A stretch of 21,498 nucleotides of DNA from a virus. The stretch spans positions 6,380 through 27,877 of the IMG/VR virus record IMGVR_UViG_3300030328_003006; one strand, given 5' to 3'. This document shows positions 1 through 8,916 of this stretch, in pieces. Both the position numbers and the translations under genes were made by a program. The first letter of the stretch is position 1. Each line of letters opens with the position of its first letter. Below the pieces are notes generated by a model. It was not told the origin of the DNA. It saw only the letters and a program-made list of their open reading frames with translations, and searched no databases.

Positions 1-38
1 CCCTTTTATTTTTTATTAATTTTATTATATATTATATT
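1..38 (+). other. AT-rich leader before the first gene
   Basis: This short stretch is almost pure A/T after an initial CCC. It opens with a T-rich run (CCC, four T, A, six T). That could be the 3' arm and U-tract of a terminator whose hairpin lies outside the window, but the left arm is not visible. It contains no Shine-Dalgarno-like sequence ahead of the ATG at 39 and no recognisable Bacteroidota -7 promoter box (TAnnTTTG). Confidence 0.3.
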
Positions 39-887
39 ATGGCAAAAAAACAAAAAGTAGAGGTAGAAGAACCTCAAGTAAAAGAAGAAGTGGTAGTAGA
101 AACTCCACAGGTTGTAGAACAACCAAAAACAAAAAGAGTAGAACCAACTTATAAAAAGTCAGAAGATGGTTGGGAAATAAAAAATAGAATATACAAGTTA
201 AAAGGTAACAAAAAACCTTTATCAAGATCTATTAGGTCTGCAAACATCCATTACTTTGACGAAGAAAAAGGTTACGAAAGAGAACTTAAATATTGTCAAA
301 ACCAAAGGACTTGTTTTGTTGATGAAATGAAAGGTGATCAAAGATTAGAACACGTTGTGTTTAGAAACGGCATGTTAATAGTTGAAAGAGAAAAAGTAAT
401 TTTACAAAAATTGCTTTCACTATATCACCCTGATAGAGATGTAATATTTTATGAAGAAAAACCAGTCGCAGACGCGGTAGATCAAATTACCTGGTTAGAA
501 ATGGAAATAGAAGCATTAAATGCTGCCAAAAATATTGACATTGACATGGCTGAAGCTATTATGAGAGTAGAAATAGGTTCTAAAGTATCTAACATGAGTT
601 CTAAGGAACTTAAAAGAGATTTGTTATTATATGCTAAAAATAATCCTATATTATTCTTAGAATTAGTAAATGACGAAAATGTTGTTCTTAGAAACTTTGG
701 TATTAGAGCTACTGAAATGGGGATATTAAAATTGTCTCCTGATCAAAGAACATTTAGTTGGGGTTCTAACGATAGAAAACTAATGAATGTTCCGTTTAAT
801 GAACATCCATATTCTGCTTTAGCAGCTTGGTTTAAAACCGATGAAGGTATGGAGATTTATTCAAATATAGAAAAACAATTAAAATAA
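39..887 (+). CDS. Conserved phage structural-module protein (282 aa), function unknown
   Basis: This 282-aa protein has a charged Lys/Glu/Val-rich N-terminal tail (about residues 2-45, low complexity and probably disordered), then a compact folded part. The folded part contains GYERELKY near residue 80, LSLYHP near 130 and an Ala/Glu-rich helix starting at MAEAIMRVEIG (170-180), which runs into a basic helix. It has no signal peptide, membrane segment or enzyme motif. I recall similar proteins in uncultured marine phages beside connector genes, but no function is established from sequence. Its place directly upstream of the adaptor-like genes suggests a head-completion, scaffold-like or connector role (inference). 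The ATG at 39 is chosen because it opens the reading frame and precedes the Lys-rich tail. The start context is A/T-rich without a Shine-Dalgarno motif. A 55-nt gap holding a strong hairpin separates it from the next gene. Confidence 0.85.
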   Translation: MAKKQKVEVEEPQVKEEVVVETPQVVEQPKTKRVEPTYKKSEDGWEIKNRIYKLKGNKKPLSRSIRSANIHYFDEEKGYERELKYCQNQRTCFVDEMKGDQRLEHVVFRNGMLIVEREKVILQKLLSLYHPDRDVIFYEEKPVADAVDQITWLEMEIEALNAAKNIDIDMAEAIMRVEIGSKVSNMSSKELKRDLLLYAKNNPILFLELVNDENVVLRNFGIRATEMGILKLSPDQRTFSWGSNDRKLMNVPFNEHPYSALAAWFKTDEGMEIYSNIEKQLK

Positions 888-893
888 TCAAAC

Positions 894-932
894 TGTAGGA
901 GCGTTCGCCCTACGGGGCGATCGCAAACTACA
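894..932 (+). other. Intercistronic RNA hairpin with a UACG tetraloop
   Basis: Pairing read directly: 894-898 (TGTAG) with 928-932 (CTACA); internal loop GA (899-900) against AAA (925-927); 901-903 (GCG) with 922-924 (CGC); one T-T mismatch (904/921); 905-910 (TCGCCC) with 915-920 (GGGCGA). The loop is TACG (911-914) closed by C-G, the exceptionally stable cUNCGg class. It is by far the most GC-rich spot in an AT-rich neighbourhood. No U-tract follows, so it does not look like an intrinsic terminator on this strand. It ends 10 nt before the next start codon and leaves that A/T-rich start region unpaired. It may set translation initiation, act as a processing site or stabilise the downstream transcript (inference). 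Confidence 0.75.
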
Positions 933-942
933 ATAAAAAATT

Positions 943-1623
943 ATGGCGATAGGTATAGATAAAGTTTATCAAAAAGTTTTAGCAATAGCTAACAAAGAGC
1001 AAAGAGGTTATATAACTCCACAGGAGTTTAATTTATTTGCAGATCATGCTCAAATGGATATATTTGAACAATATTTTTACGATATTAATCAATTTGGCAG
1101 AACACCTGGTAACGATACCGCTTATTCTGATATGTTAACTTTATTAGAAGAAAAAATTAGTATATTTAAAAATATTAAATTATTAAATTACAAGTCACCA
1201 TATTTTCAAAAACCAAGAGAATTATATAGAGTAGGTACTATAGAAACTGGATATGGAGTTGTTGAGCAAGTTACTCATAAGGAATATTTAAATATTAAAT
1301 TATCTCCTTTAGCAAAACCAACTTTAAAAAGAGCTGTATATATAGACATGCCAAAAGGCTTTAGATTATACCCTACATTCACAAACAATGTTCATTGTCA
1401 CTATATAAGAAGACCTAAAAAAGTAAACTGGGGATACGTTGTTGCTAATGACAACGCTTTATATGACCCAAGCACTAGTATAGATTTTCAATTACATCCT
1501 TCTGAAGAAAATAACTTAATTATTAAAATTCTAGCCTTAGCTGGAATAGCTATAAATGACCCTACAATATATCAAGTAGCTACAGCGGAGGATAATAAAA
1601 ATATTCAACAAGAAAAATTATAA
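943..1623 (+). CDS. Adaptor / ring-like virion protein (226 aa)
   Basis: This 226-aa protein has no signal or membrane segment. The N-terminal half is helical and contains NKEQRGYITPQEFN at residues 17-30, followed by a helix of the type DIFEQYFYDINQF. The middle and C-terminal parts are more beta-rich. The combination of an 'NK-Q-GY-tP-EFN' motif and a following aromatic helix resembles short proteins encoded between capsid and tail genes of crAss-like and uncultured marine podoviruses, where ring or adaptor roles have been assigned. This is recall, not a search. Its place immediately before the 474-aa adaptor-like gene (3-nt gap) fits a portal-to-tail ring component. The ATG at 943 lies 10 nt after the strong hairpin, in the context CAATAAAAAATT with no Shine-Dalgarno motif. 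The PQEF stretch looks EF-hand-like, but acidic ligands are missing, so calcium binding is not proposed. Confidence 0.8.
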   Translation: MAIGIDKVYQKVLAIANKEQRGYITPQEFNLFADHAQMDIFEQYFYDINQFGRTPGNDTAYSDMLTLLEEKISIFKNIKLLNYKSPYFQKPRELYRVGTIETGYGVVEQVTHKEYLNIKLSPLAKPTLKRAVYIDMPKGFRLYPTFTNNVHCHYIRRPKKVNWGYVVANDNALYDPSTSIDFQLHPSEENNLIIKILALAGIAINDPTIYQVATAEDNKNIQQEKL

Positions 1624-1626
1624 AAA

Positions 1627-3051
1627 ATGGGATTATTAGACAGCTTTATACAAAAACAAGATGAGGAAACTGCGGAAGGAACACTTATTGATTTAGGTTT
1701 AAATTCAAAAACTTATTATGAAGGTGCTGATGGTGTTCAAAACAACGGCGTTAGTAGTTATGGTAATTATCAATTTGTTTCTTTAGAAGACGTTATAAAT
1801 AGTTTTATGGTTGCTTACGTAGGTGAAGACAAGATAATAAACAAGGTAAAAAGAACTGACGTTGCTTTTCACGCTCAAAGATCTTTAGCTGAATTAAGTT
1901 TTGATACTTTAAAATCTGTAAAGTCCTATGAATTAGAGGTACCATCCTCACTAACACTTCCAGTGCCACAAGATTATATTCATTATATAGCCTTATCTTG
2001 GATTGATGATAGTGGTATAAAAAATAGAATATACCCAACTTCAAAAACTTCTAACCCTGTGGCTTTTCAACAAAACACTGACGGCACGTTAAAATTTGAA
2101 GAAAATGTTTGGAAAAATCCTGAAACAGGTTTATATGAAGAGTATGGTATTACAAGGTCTTACGATTCGTTTGGTAATCCTATAGCCTCAGAAACACATA
2201 ATCCAGCTGATAGTTCTTTTACATCAAAAACACCTTTACCTCAATTCCCTACAGAAGTTAGAATTGACGTGACTGGTGATTCTCGTACAATGGCAAGTGG
2301 AAGCACAACAACAAACTATGTTGCTTACGGGCCTGGTTCTGGAATGCAAATTAATTTTCAAGACACACATTCGGACATAGCTGTTGGTATGTCAGTATTT
2401 GGTCCTGGTATACCACTAAACTCTACAGTTGCTACGGTAGGGGACTCTACTAGCGCAAACTATGAAGGTACTGGTATTACTATAACAAACCCAGAAAGAG
2501 TTGCTGATCAACTTTTAGAAAATCCAACAAACACGGCTGGTAGGCCTTTAAACGTACAACAAGCTAATACACAGATTATAATTGTAGATTTAAATACAGA
2601 ATCTAATACTTGGAGTAAATATAAATCACACGCTTCTGTAGCGACTAAAGATAATTATAAAGATGATATAGAATGGATCAATGAAGGTAGAAGATATGGT
2701 CTTGATCCTCAATATACTCAAAACAATGGTTCTTATTATATAAATGACGACACTGGTTTAATCCACTTCAGCTCTAATATTTCTGGCAAAACTATTGTTT
2801 TAGACTATTTAAGTGATAGTTTAGGAACTGATTCTGAAATGAAAATACATAAGTTTGCAGAAGAAGCTTTATATAAGTGTATTGCATACGCTGTGGTATC
2901 TACAAAGGCTAATATACAAGAGTATATTGTGCAAAGATTTAAAAAAGAAAGATTTGCGGCTGTAAGAAAAGCTAAATTACGATTATCAAATTTAAAATTA
3001 GAAGAATTAACTCAAATACTTAGAGGTAAGTCTAAACAAATAAAACACTAA
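1627..3051 (+). CDS. Tail adaptor-like protein with beta-rich insertion (474 aa)
   Basis: The N-terminal part (about residues 53-110) is a helical region containing SFMVAYVGED and HAQRSLAELSF. It leads into a beta segment, TLPVPQDYIHYIALSWID, near 111-127. The C-terminal part (about 400-474) is helical and strongly basic, ending RGKSKQIKH. This helix-beta-helix plan resembles the T7 gp11 / P22 gp4 class of tail-tube adaptor proteins, which bind below the portal, but this protein is much longer (those are roughly 170-200 aa). The extra length is a central Ser/Thr/Asn-rich beta region (about 185-330). It carries a GMSVFGPGIPLNSTVATV segment at 254-271 that recurs in the 422-aa protein encoded further on. 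The upstream gene ends 3 nt before the start, and the context is TTATAAAA with no Shine-Dalgarno motif. The fold assignment is an inference from layout and neighbours. Confidence 0.8.
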   Translation: MGLLDSFIQKQDEETAEGTLIDLGLNSKTYYEGADGVQNNGVSSYGNYQFVSLEDVINSFMVAYVGEDKIINKVKRTDVAFHAQRSLAELSFDTLKSVKSYELEVPSSLTLPVPQDYIHYIALSWIDDSGIKNRIYPTSKTSNPVAFQQNTDGTLKFEENVWKNPETGLYEEYGITRSYDSFGNPIASETHNPADSSFTSKTPLPQFPTEVRIDVTGDSRTMASGSTTTNYVAYGPGSGMQINFQDTHSDIAVGMSVFGPGIPLNSTVATVGDSTSANYEGTGITITNPERVADQLLENPTNTAGRPLNVQQANTQIIIVDLNTESNTWSKYKSHASVATKDNYKDDIEWINEGRRYGLDPQYTQNNGSYYINDDTGLIHFSSNISGKTIVLDYLSDSLGTDSEMKIHKFAEEALYKCIAYAVVSTKANIQEYIVQRFKKERFAAVRKAKLRLSNLKLEELTQILRGKSKQIKH

Positions 3052-3054
3052 TAC

Positions 3055-6000
3055 ATGGCTGAAATTAAGCAGAATTTTTCGGCAGGTAAAATGAATAAAG
3101 ACCTGGACGAAAGACTATTACCTAAAGGTCAGTACAGACACGCGGAGAATATACAAATATCCACGTCGGAAAGTTCAGACGTTGGGGCTGTAGAAAATAT
3201 ATCTAGCAATATACAGTTATCTGATATTATAGCTGATAGCGCTACATGTGTTGGTTTTTACAGTAACGAAAAAGATAATAGTATTTATTGGTTTACGGTT
3301 GGTAATGCCACACCTGTTTCTTTTGCTAATGGTAATTTTTCTGACAGAAGACCTGATTTTGGCTTTGTTCGTTACACACAAATCGATTGGGATGAGCAAG
3401 GTTTAAGTTTAATTACAAATGATAAGTGGATATTAATATCTGATCAATACCCGCAAGTAGATCATGGTATGCAAATTACTAATGGTATTTTACAAAGAGG
3501 TGATAATATCACTATGCCAAGTTCACCTAGTAATAGTTCAATTAGACAATTAGTAGATGTTATTGAAGGTGTTGAATACAAAGTATCTTATGATAGAAAA
3601 TATACAGGTGGAACATCTACACAAACAAATTGGTATATGGACTGGGGTGATGGAAACCAATCACTTGGCGTGTCAACAGAGTCAAGTGGTAGCTTTGTAA
3701 CTGTAACAGATACATTTGTAGCGTCATTTACAGGTACTATGGAGGCAAGATTATTTTTCATAGCCGACATGGAAGGTCGTATTGATAATGTTTCTATAAC
3801 TTCAGTTAATCAAGTAAGTAATATACTAAAATATAAAAACAACGCTGTAATACCTGTTTTTGTTGATATGGATAATTCTGTATTAAAATTTGATTCAAAT
3901 AATACAATAACAGGTATAAATATTATAGACAATTTATTATTTTGGACAGACAATATTAACGAGCCAAAAAAAATAAATATAGATTTATGTATTGAAGGAA
4001 CTGAAAATCAAAATACAAGCACTAAATTAATTGTGCCAGAAAGAAATATTGATTTATCTTCTGATATAAAAGTAAGAGAAGAGCATATTACGGTTATTAA
4101 AAAAGCTCCTAAAACAAAACTTACGCTAGACATGGAGACAGAAGAAGACACAACAGCCGTGCTTGAAGACGCTCCTTTTACAGATGTTTTCGGCGACTTA
4201 TTACCAATGGCACCAGGAACTATTATACCTTTAACTGGCGCTGGGCTTTTTGTAGGTGTAGAAACAGGTACTTTTATTAATCAAGCAGGTCCAGCACTTG
4301 TAGTTGGAGATGAACTTTTGTTATTAGATTCAGCTGGCCCTAATATACTGCCAGAAAATTACAATATAAAATTAAAAATATTAGCAGATCTTAGTGGACA
4401 ACCAGATGGTGGTGGTGGTACGCTCCCAGCTAATACTTTTAGAACTAAAATTATAGATGGTCTTGTTACTCTTGGTCAAGAGAACTGGTATGTTTTTAAA
4501 AAAGCAAAACAAGAAGATTTTTTTGAAAAACAATTTGCTAGATTTAGTTATAGATATAAATATCAAGATGGTGAATATTCTACTTTTGCACCTTTTTCTC
4601 AAATAGCATTTAAGCCAACCGATTTTGATTATGAAACTAAAAAAGCATACAATTTAGGTATGCAAAATAAATTAAAAGAATTGACACTTAAGAATTTTGT
4701 TGAAGCAGATATTTTAGAAGATGTTGTTCAAATAGATTTATTATACAAAGAATCAAACTCACCAAACGTATATATTGTAGAGACTTTAAAATACAATGAT
4801 TATAGAAATACTACAAACAGCTGGGATGATAATGAATATCGAGTAAACTCAGATCTTATATACGCTATACTTCCTTCAAATCAATTATTAAGACCGTTTG
4901 ATAACGTACCAAGAAAAGCATTGGCACAAGAAATTACTGGTAATAGAATTGTGTATGGTAATTATATTCAAAATTATAATCTAACAGAAAAACCTGTTAT
5001 TAATTCTACTTATACTTCTAGAACAGGCGTTACTCTTAGCGCTGGAACTCCAAACCCATCATTAAAATCATTAAGAAATTATCAACTTGGCATATCTTAT
5101 TTAGATGAGTATGGTAGAGAAACACCAGTATTTAGTAATACAACATCATCTTTTAAAATACCTAAAAGTGAAGCAAAAAATTCTAATGCTTTGCAATTTA
5201 CACCAATAACATCTGCGCCTGAATGGGCTAAATCTTACAAAATATTTGTTAAAGAAACTTCTAACGAATATTATAATTTAGCTATGGATAGGGTTTATAG
5301 AGCTAGAGACGGTAATATATGGCTGTCTTTTCCTTCTTCTGAAAGAAATAAAATAGATGAAGAAACGTTTTTGATATTAAAAAAACAACTAGATGCTAGT
5401 GTTCAAGTTGAAGAAAATTTAAAATACAAAGTAATAGCTATAGAAAGTGAGGCGCCAGTAGAAGTAAAAACAGATACTAATTTTATTGCTAAGTCTAACG
5501 GTAATGGTACAATAGCAGACTTGTTCACAGGCGACATGCCTTTGATAAATGATAAGTATTTTCAAATAAGCGAACCTATTTGGAAAACAGACAACGGTCC
5601 AAGTATTGATAATATTACTGAAGTTTTAAGTATTAAATTTAGAGACACCGCGGCTGGTATTTCGTCAGATTTTTATGAAATATCTTACGTGCAATTTGAA
5701 GCGCCACATTATAATATAACTTTAAGGAATAAAATAAAAGAAGCTGATAGTTGGATTTTTGATAACTATGCTAATACAACTTCTTTTGCAGCATCTGATT
5801 TAAATACAGATTTAGAGTTAAGGATGTATAGAAATATAGTTCAAGATCAACCCAAGTTTGATGGTAAATTTTTTGTAAAAATACTTAATGATGAGTTGAC
5901 AGAAAAATACGTATTAAGAGGTGACGTAAACGAAGAACAATATGTTTCAGTTGGTGTAGTTAGTCCTTTTTATTTAGCTGACAAAGGTGCTGATTACACA

Positions 6001-8916
6001 GACAGTTTGCTTTCACTTGCTAATCTTGGTAACGATGGAACGCTCGCCTATGCTGATGTAGGTTTTGCAACAGATACTAAAGGTGACTGGACAACTCATG
6101 CTTTAAAATTTAATAATGACGGTGTAAGCAGCGAGTGGTTTATTGATCAAGTTTATTATGCTTCAACTCAACCCGGGGGTAATATAGAGTCTGGCTTAGG
6201 TATGTCTAGTGGTTATGGAAAAGGTATATACAAAGTTGCTGGTGGAGCGCCTGGTGGTTTAGATCAGTGGTATATGGAATTATCTTTTTCTGAAATAAAA
6301 CCTAATGCGGTTACAAGATTTCAAGGAGATGCTATAATACCAAGAGCTGTAGGCAGTGATTGGGAAGGTGATTTAAATATTGCCGCAATTGAAGATCCGC
6401 GTAATTTTTCTGTAGGTTCTAGTCTTAACACTGAGCATGATGATCAAATAGTAGTGTCTCAGTTTAAACAAAATAAGTTGTTTAAATTTGCAGGTGATCA
6501 AACTGGTGATAAATATATAATAAACGGTGAAGTTATAAAAGAACGAAGATACAACCACACTAGTTACGACGATTTAGATGCCGCATGGCAAAATGTTGTT
6601 AATAATAGTAGTCCATCACCAACTGCAGAGCGTTGGGGTTATAGTCTAAACAATCAAACTAGCCAAAACACCGGTTCATACAACAACGGCGTTGTAAATC
6701 CAAGGGGTACGTTAGAAATTTTATATGATGAATTTGCTGAGTCAAATAACAGAAGAATTACTTATATTATACCATTTGCTAAATATGATACTAATCCCAC
6801 TATGGACATAACCACTGGAGTACCTATATATGAACCAGCTGTAACAGGTGGTATACTAGGGCAGTTTGTAAATGACAGTGGTACTACTTATAATAATTTT
6901 CTTGATTGGGACTCTGATAGTAATGGTTCAAGAGATGGCAATGGCGCTGATAAAGATACAGCTAGATCAATATTGTTTTTAGATGTTGCGGAGGGTGAAG
7001 ACGATGAATTGGTAAGTGATAATCCAGCTATTTGGGAAACAGAACCAAAAGAAAATATAGATTTAGATATTTATTACGAAGCTAGTGAGTGTCTTGATAT
7101 TGCTTTGCATAATACAACGCAAGAGTTGGATTGGTTTAATTGTTATTCTTTTAACAATGGAGTTGAATCAAATAGATTAAGAGATGATTTTAATCAAATA
7201 GTTATTGATAAAGGCGCAATAGCATCTTCAACAATTGATTTTGTTTACGAAGAAGAAAATAGAAAAAGCGGATTAATATTTTCTGGATTATATAACTCAA
7301 CCAACGGTATTAACAATTTAAACCAATTTATTGCTGCAGAAAATATTACTAAAGACATAAACCCTACATACGGTTCTATTCAAAAGCTTTTTAGTAGAAA
7401 TACTGATTTAGTTACTTTTTGCGAAGATAAAGTTATAAGAATATTAGCAAATAAGGACGCGATATTTAATGCTGATGGAAATCCAAATCTTATAGCCACG
7501 CAGAACGTGTTGGGACAAACAATGCCTTTTACTGGTGATTTTGGTATATCAAATAATCCCGAGTCATTTGTCAAAGAATCTTATAGGGCTTATTTTACAG
7601 ACAAAAACAGAGGCGCAGTGTTAAGATTATCAATGGACGGTTTAACACCTATATCCGATCATGGTATGACAGACTTTTTTAAAGATAATTTAAAAAATGA
7701 AAGCAAACTAATAGGTAGTTATGACGAAAAGAAAAAAGAATACAATTTAACTTTACCAACATATAATCAAACAATATCATTTAAAGAAGATGTAAAAGGT
7801 TGGACAAGTTTTAAATCTTTTGTTTTAGAGCAAGGTGGAAGTGTTTCTAATGAATATTATACTTTTAAAAATGGTAATCTATATCAACACCATAATAGTG
7901 ATACTAGAAATAATTTTTACGGACAACAATATGATTCTAAAATTACAACAATATTAAATGATGAAGCAGATATTGTAAAATCATTTAAAACAATAAATTA
8001 CGAAGGTACGCAGTCAAATGTAAATGCAAATTTAAATGATAGTAATTACTACAATTTATCTCAAAAAGATGGTTGGAAAATAGAAAATATAAAAACAGAT
8101 AAAGATATTGGTTTTGTTCCTGAATTTATTGGTAAAGAAGGTAAATGGTTTAACAATATAAAAGGTAAAAACATAAATACAAAACAAGATATAAATACAT
8201 CTAGCTTTTCTTTTCAAGGTATTGGTAGGCCTTCTCTTGTAGAGTATTTTGACGTGCCACAACCTGTTAATGTTATTGTTGAAATATTTATGAACCCAAC
8301 AACAAGTCGTTGGTTTGTTGAGAACAATAGCAATCAAACTCTTTTAAAAAGAGGTTTAACTGGCTCTACTAATATGTTTGATGATCCAAATGAGCCAAAC
8401 GGAAACAATACAAACCCTAACGTAGTTGCAGAACAAATATTTGGTGGCAATGTTTATAGACAAGGTGAAACTGTAAATGAAATAGTACAGTTTAAAATAA
8501 GACCTGGTGTTGATTATAGTCAACAACCATACCAACCTATTCCAATACAAGCATCTGATTTTTCAGCAAGACACCTTGTGCCTCCTGGCCCTGATGGTGA
8601 AAGATCAAGAGCTTTTTCAGACTCATTAGTTGATCCGGGAGGCTTTTTTAGAAGTGGTACGTTTGTTGAAGATATACAAACTTTTAACGATGCTGGTGGA
8701 GCTGTTGAAGACAAAGGTCCAGATGCCGTTGGTTTTATAGGCTCAACATTTAGTCCTATAAGCGCAAATGTTAATTTTGTTGATACTGACGTGCCAAACA
8801 CAAACAATAATCACGTGTTATTAAACGTGCCAATTAAATTTACAGTTCCAGAAACACCTGGTGTTGACACTGTAAGAATAGAGTTATTTTTAGAATACCA
8901 AAGTCTTAATCAATGA
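3055..8916 (+). CDS. Large tail nozzle / stabilisation (muzzle-like) protein, 1953 aa
   Basis: The N-terminus carries a signature I recognise from marine podovirus tail proteins: FSAGKMNKDLDERLLPKGQY at residues 8-27, then HAENIQIS. Further family-type stretches are INIIDNLLFWTDNINEPKK (about 285-305), EHITVIKKAP (about 343), SYRYKYQDGEYS, and, near the C-terminal third, YFTDKNRGAVLRLSMDGL. Position after the adaptor gene and size match the P22 gp10 / T7 gp12 / crAss 'muzzle' role: the distal tail nozzle that closes the DNA channel and carries receptor-contacting parts. Residues about 83-252 look like an inserted carbohydrate-binding-module-like beta-sandwich: SIYWFT precedes it, IDNVSITSV (243-251) ends it, and the core fold resumes at ILKYKN. 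A second insertion at 1284-1301 is an Asp/Asn/Gly loop resembling a calcium-binding motif. No signal peptide is present. The stop overlaps the next start (ATGA). The nozzle role is confident; details are inferred. Confidence 0.85.
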   Translation: MAEIKQNFSAGKMNKDLDERLLPKGQYRHAENIQISTSESSDVGAVENISSNIQLSDIIADSATCVGFYSNEKDNSIYWFTVGNATPVSFANGNFSDRRPDFGFVRYTQIDWDEQGLSLITNDKWILISDQYPQVDHGMQITNGILQRGDNITMPSSPSNSSIRQLVDVIEGVEYKVSYDRKYTGGTSTQTNWYMDWGDGNQSLGVSTESSGSFVTVTDTFVASFTGTMEARLFFIADMEGRIDNVSITSVNQVSNILKYKNNAVIPVFVDMDNSVLKFDSNNTITGINIIDNLLFWTDNINEPKKINIDLCIEGTENQNTSTKLIVPERNIDLSSDIKVREEHITVIKKAPKTKLTLDMETEEDTTAVLEDAPFTDVFGDLLPMAPGTIIPLTGAGLFVGVETGTFINQAGPALVVGDELLLLDSAGPNILPENYNIKLKILADLSGQPDGGGGTLPANTFRTKIIDGLVTLGQENWYVFKKAKQEDFFEKQFARFSYRYKYQDGEYSTFAPFSQIAFKPTDFDYETKKAYNLGMQNKLKELTLKNFVEADILEDVVQIDLLYKESNSPNVYIVETLKYNDYRNTTNSWDDNEYRVNSDLIYAILPSNQLLRPFDNVPRKALAQEITGNRIVYGNYIQNYNLTEKPVINSTYTSRTGVTLSAGTPNPSLKSLRNYQLGISYLDEYGRETPVFSNTTSSFKIPKSEAKNSNALQFTPITSAPEWAKSYKIFVKETSNEYYNLAMDRVYRARDGNIWLSFPSSERNKIDEETFLILKKQLDASVQVEENLKYKVIAIESEAPVEVKTDTNFIAKSNGNGTIADLFTGDMPLINDKYFQISEPIWKTDNGPSIDNITEVLSIKFRDTAAGISSDFYEISYVQFEAPHYNITLRNKIKEADSWIFDNYANTTSFAASDLNTDLELRMYRNIVQDQPKFDGKFFVKILNDELTEKYVLRGDVNEEQYVSVGVVSPFYLADKGADYTDSLLSLANLGNDGTLAYADVGFATDTKGDWTTHALKFNNDGVSSEWFIDQVYYASTQPGGNIESGLGMSSGYGKGIYKVAGGAPGGLDQWYMELSFSEIKPNAVTRFQGDAIIPRAVGSDWEGDLNIAAIEDPRNFSVGSSLNTEHDDQIVVSQFKQNKLFKFAGDQTGDKYIINGEVIKERRYNHTSYDDLDAAWQNVVNNSSPSPTAERWGYSLNNQTSQNTGSYNNGVVNPRGTLEILYDEFAESNNRRITYIIPFAKYDTNPTMDITTGVPIYEPAVTGGILGQFVNDSGTTYNNFLDWDSDSNGSRDGNGADKDTARSILFLDVAEGEDDELVSDNPAIWETEPKENIDLDIYYEASECLDIALHNTTQELDWFNCYSFNNGVESNRLRDDFNQIVIDKGAIASSTIDFVYEEENRKSGLIFSGLYNSTNGINNLNQFIAAENITKDINPTYGSIQKLFSRNTDLVTFCEDKVIRILANKDAIFNADGNPNLIATQNVLGQTMPFTGDFGISNNPESFVKESYRAYFTDKNRGAVLRLSMDGLTPISDHGMTDFFKDNLKNESKLIGSYDEKKKEYNLTLPTYNQTISFKEDVKGWTSFKSFVLEQGGSVSNEYYTFKNGNLYQHHNSDTRNNFYGQQYDSKITTILNDEADIVKSFKTINYEGTQSNVNANLNDSNYYNLSQKDGWKIENIKTDKDIGFVPEFIGKEGKWFNNIKGKNINTKQDINTSSFSFQGIGRPSLVEYFDVPQPVNVIVEIFMNPTTSRWFVENNSNQTLLKRGLTGSTNMFDDPNEPNGNNTNPNVVAEQIFGGNVYRQGETVNEIVQFKIRPGVDYSQQPYQPIPIQASDFSARHLVPPGPDGERSRAFSDSLVDPGGFFRSGTFVEDIQTFNDAGGAVEDKGPDAVGFIGSTFSPISANVNFVDTDVPNTNNNHVLLNVPIKFTVPETPGVDTVRIELFLEYQSLNQ
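8913..8916 (+). promoter_or_regulatory. ATGA stop-start overlap, translational coupling
   Basis: The start codon of the 422-aa gene shares four bases with the TGA stop of the 1953-aa nozzle gene. With no Shine-Dalgarno sequence upstream, termination-reinitiation is the likely way the downstream gene is translated (inference). Confidence 0.7.

Noticed and set aside
894-942. The GC-rich hairpin as an intrinsic terminator
   Set aside because: No U-tract follows on the + strand, and the genes on both sides belong to the same structural cluster, so full termination here would be counterproductive.
991-1032. EF-hand-like stretch (NKEQRGYITPQEFN) in the 226-aa protein
   Set aside because: The loop lacks the acidic ligands at the usual 1, 3 and 5 positions; the motif is better explained as a signature of this virion-protein family.
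3076-3090. FSAGK near the N-terminus of the nozzle protein as a fifth processing motif
   Set aside because: It lacks the Thr and is part of the conserved family opening (FSAGKMNKDLDERL), so it is more simply explained as a fold signature than as a cleavage site.
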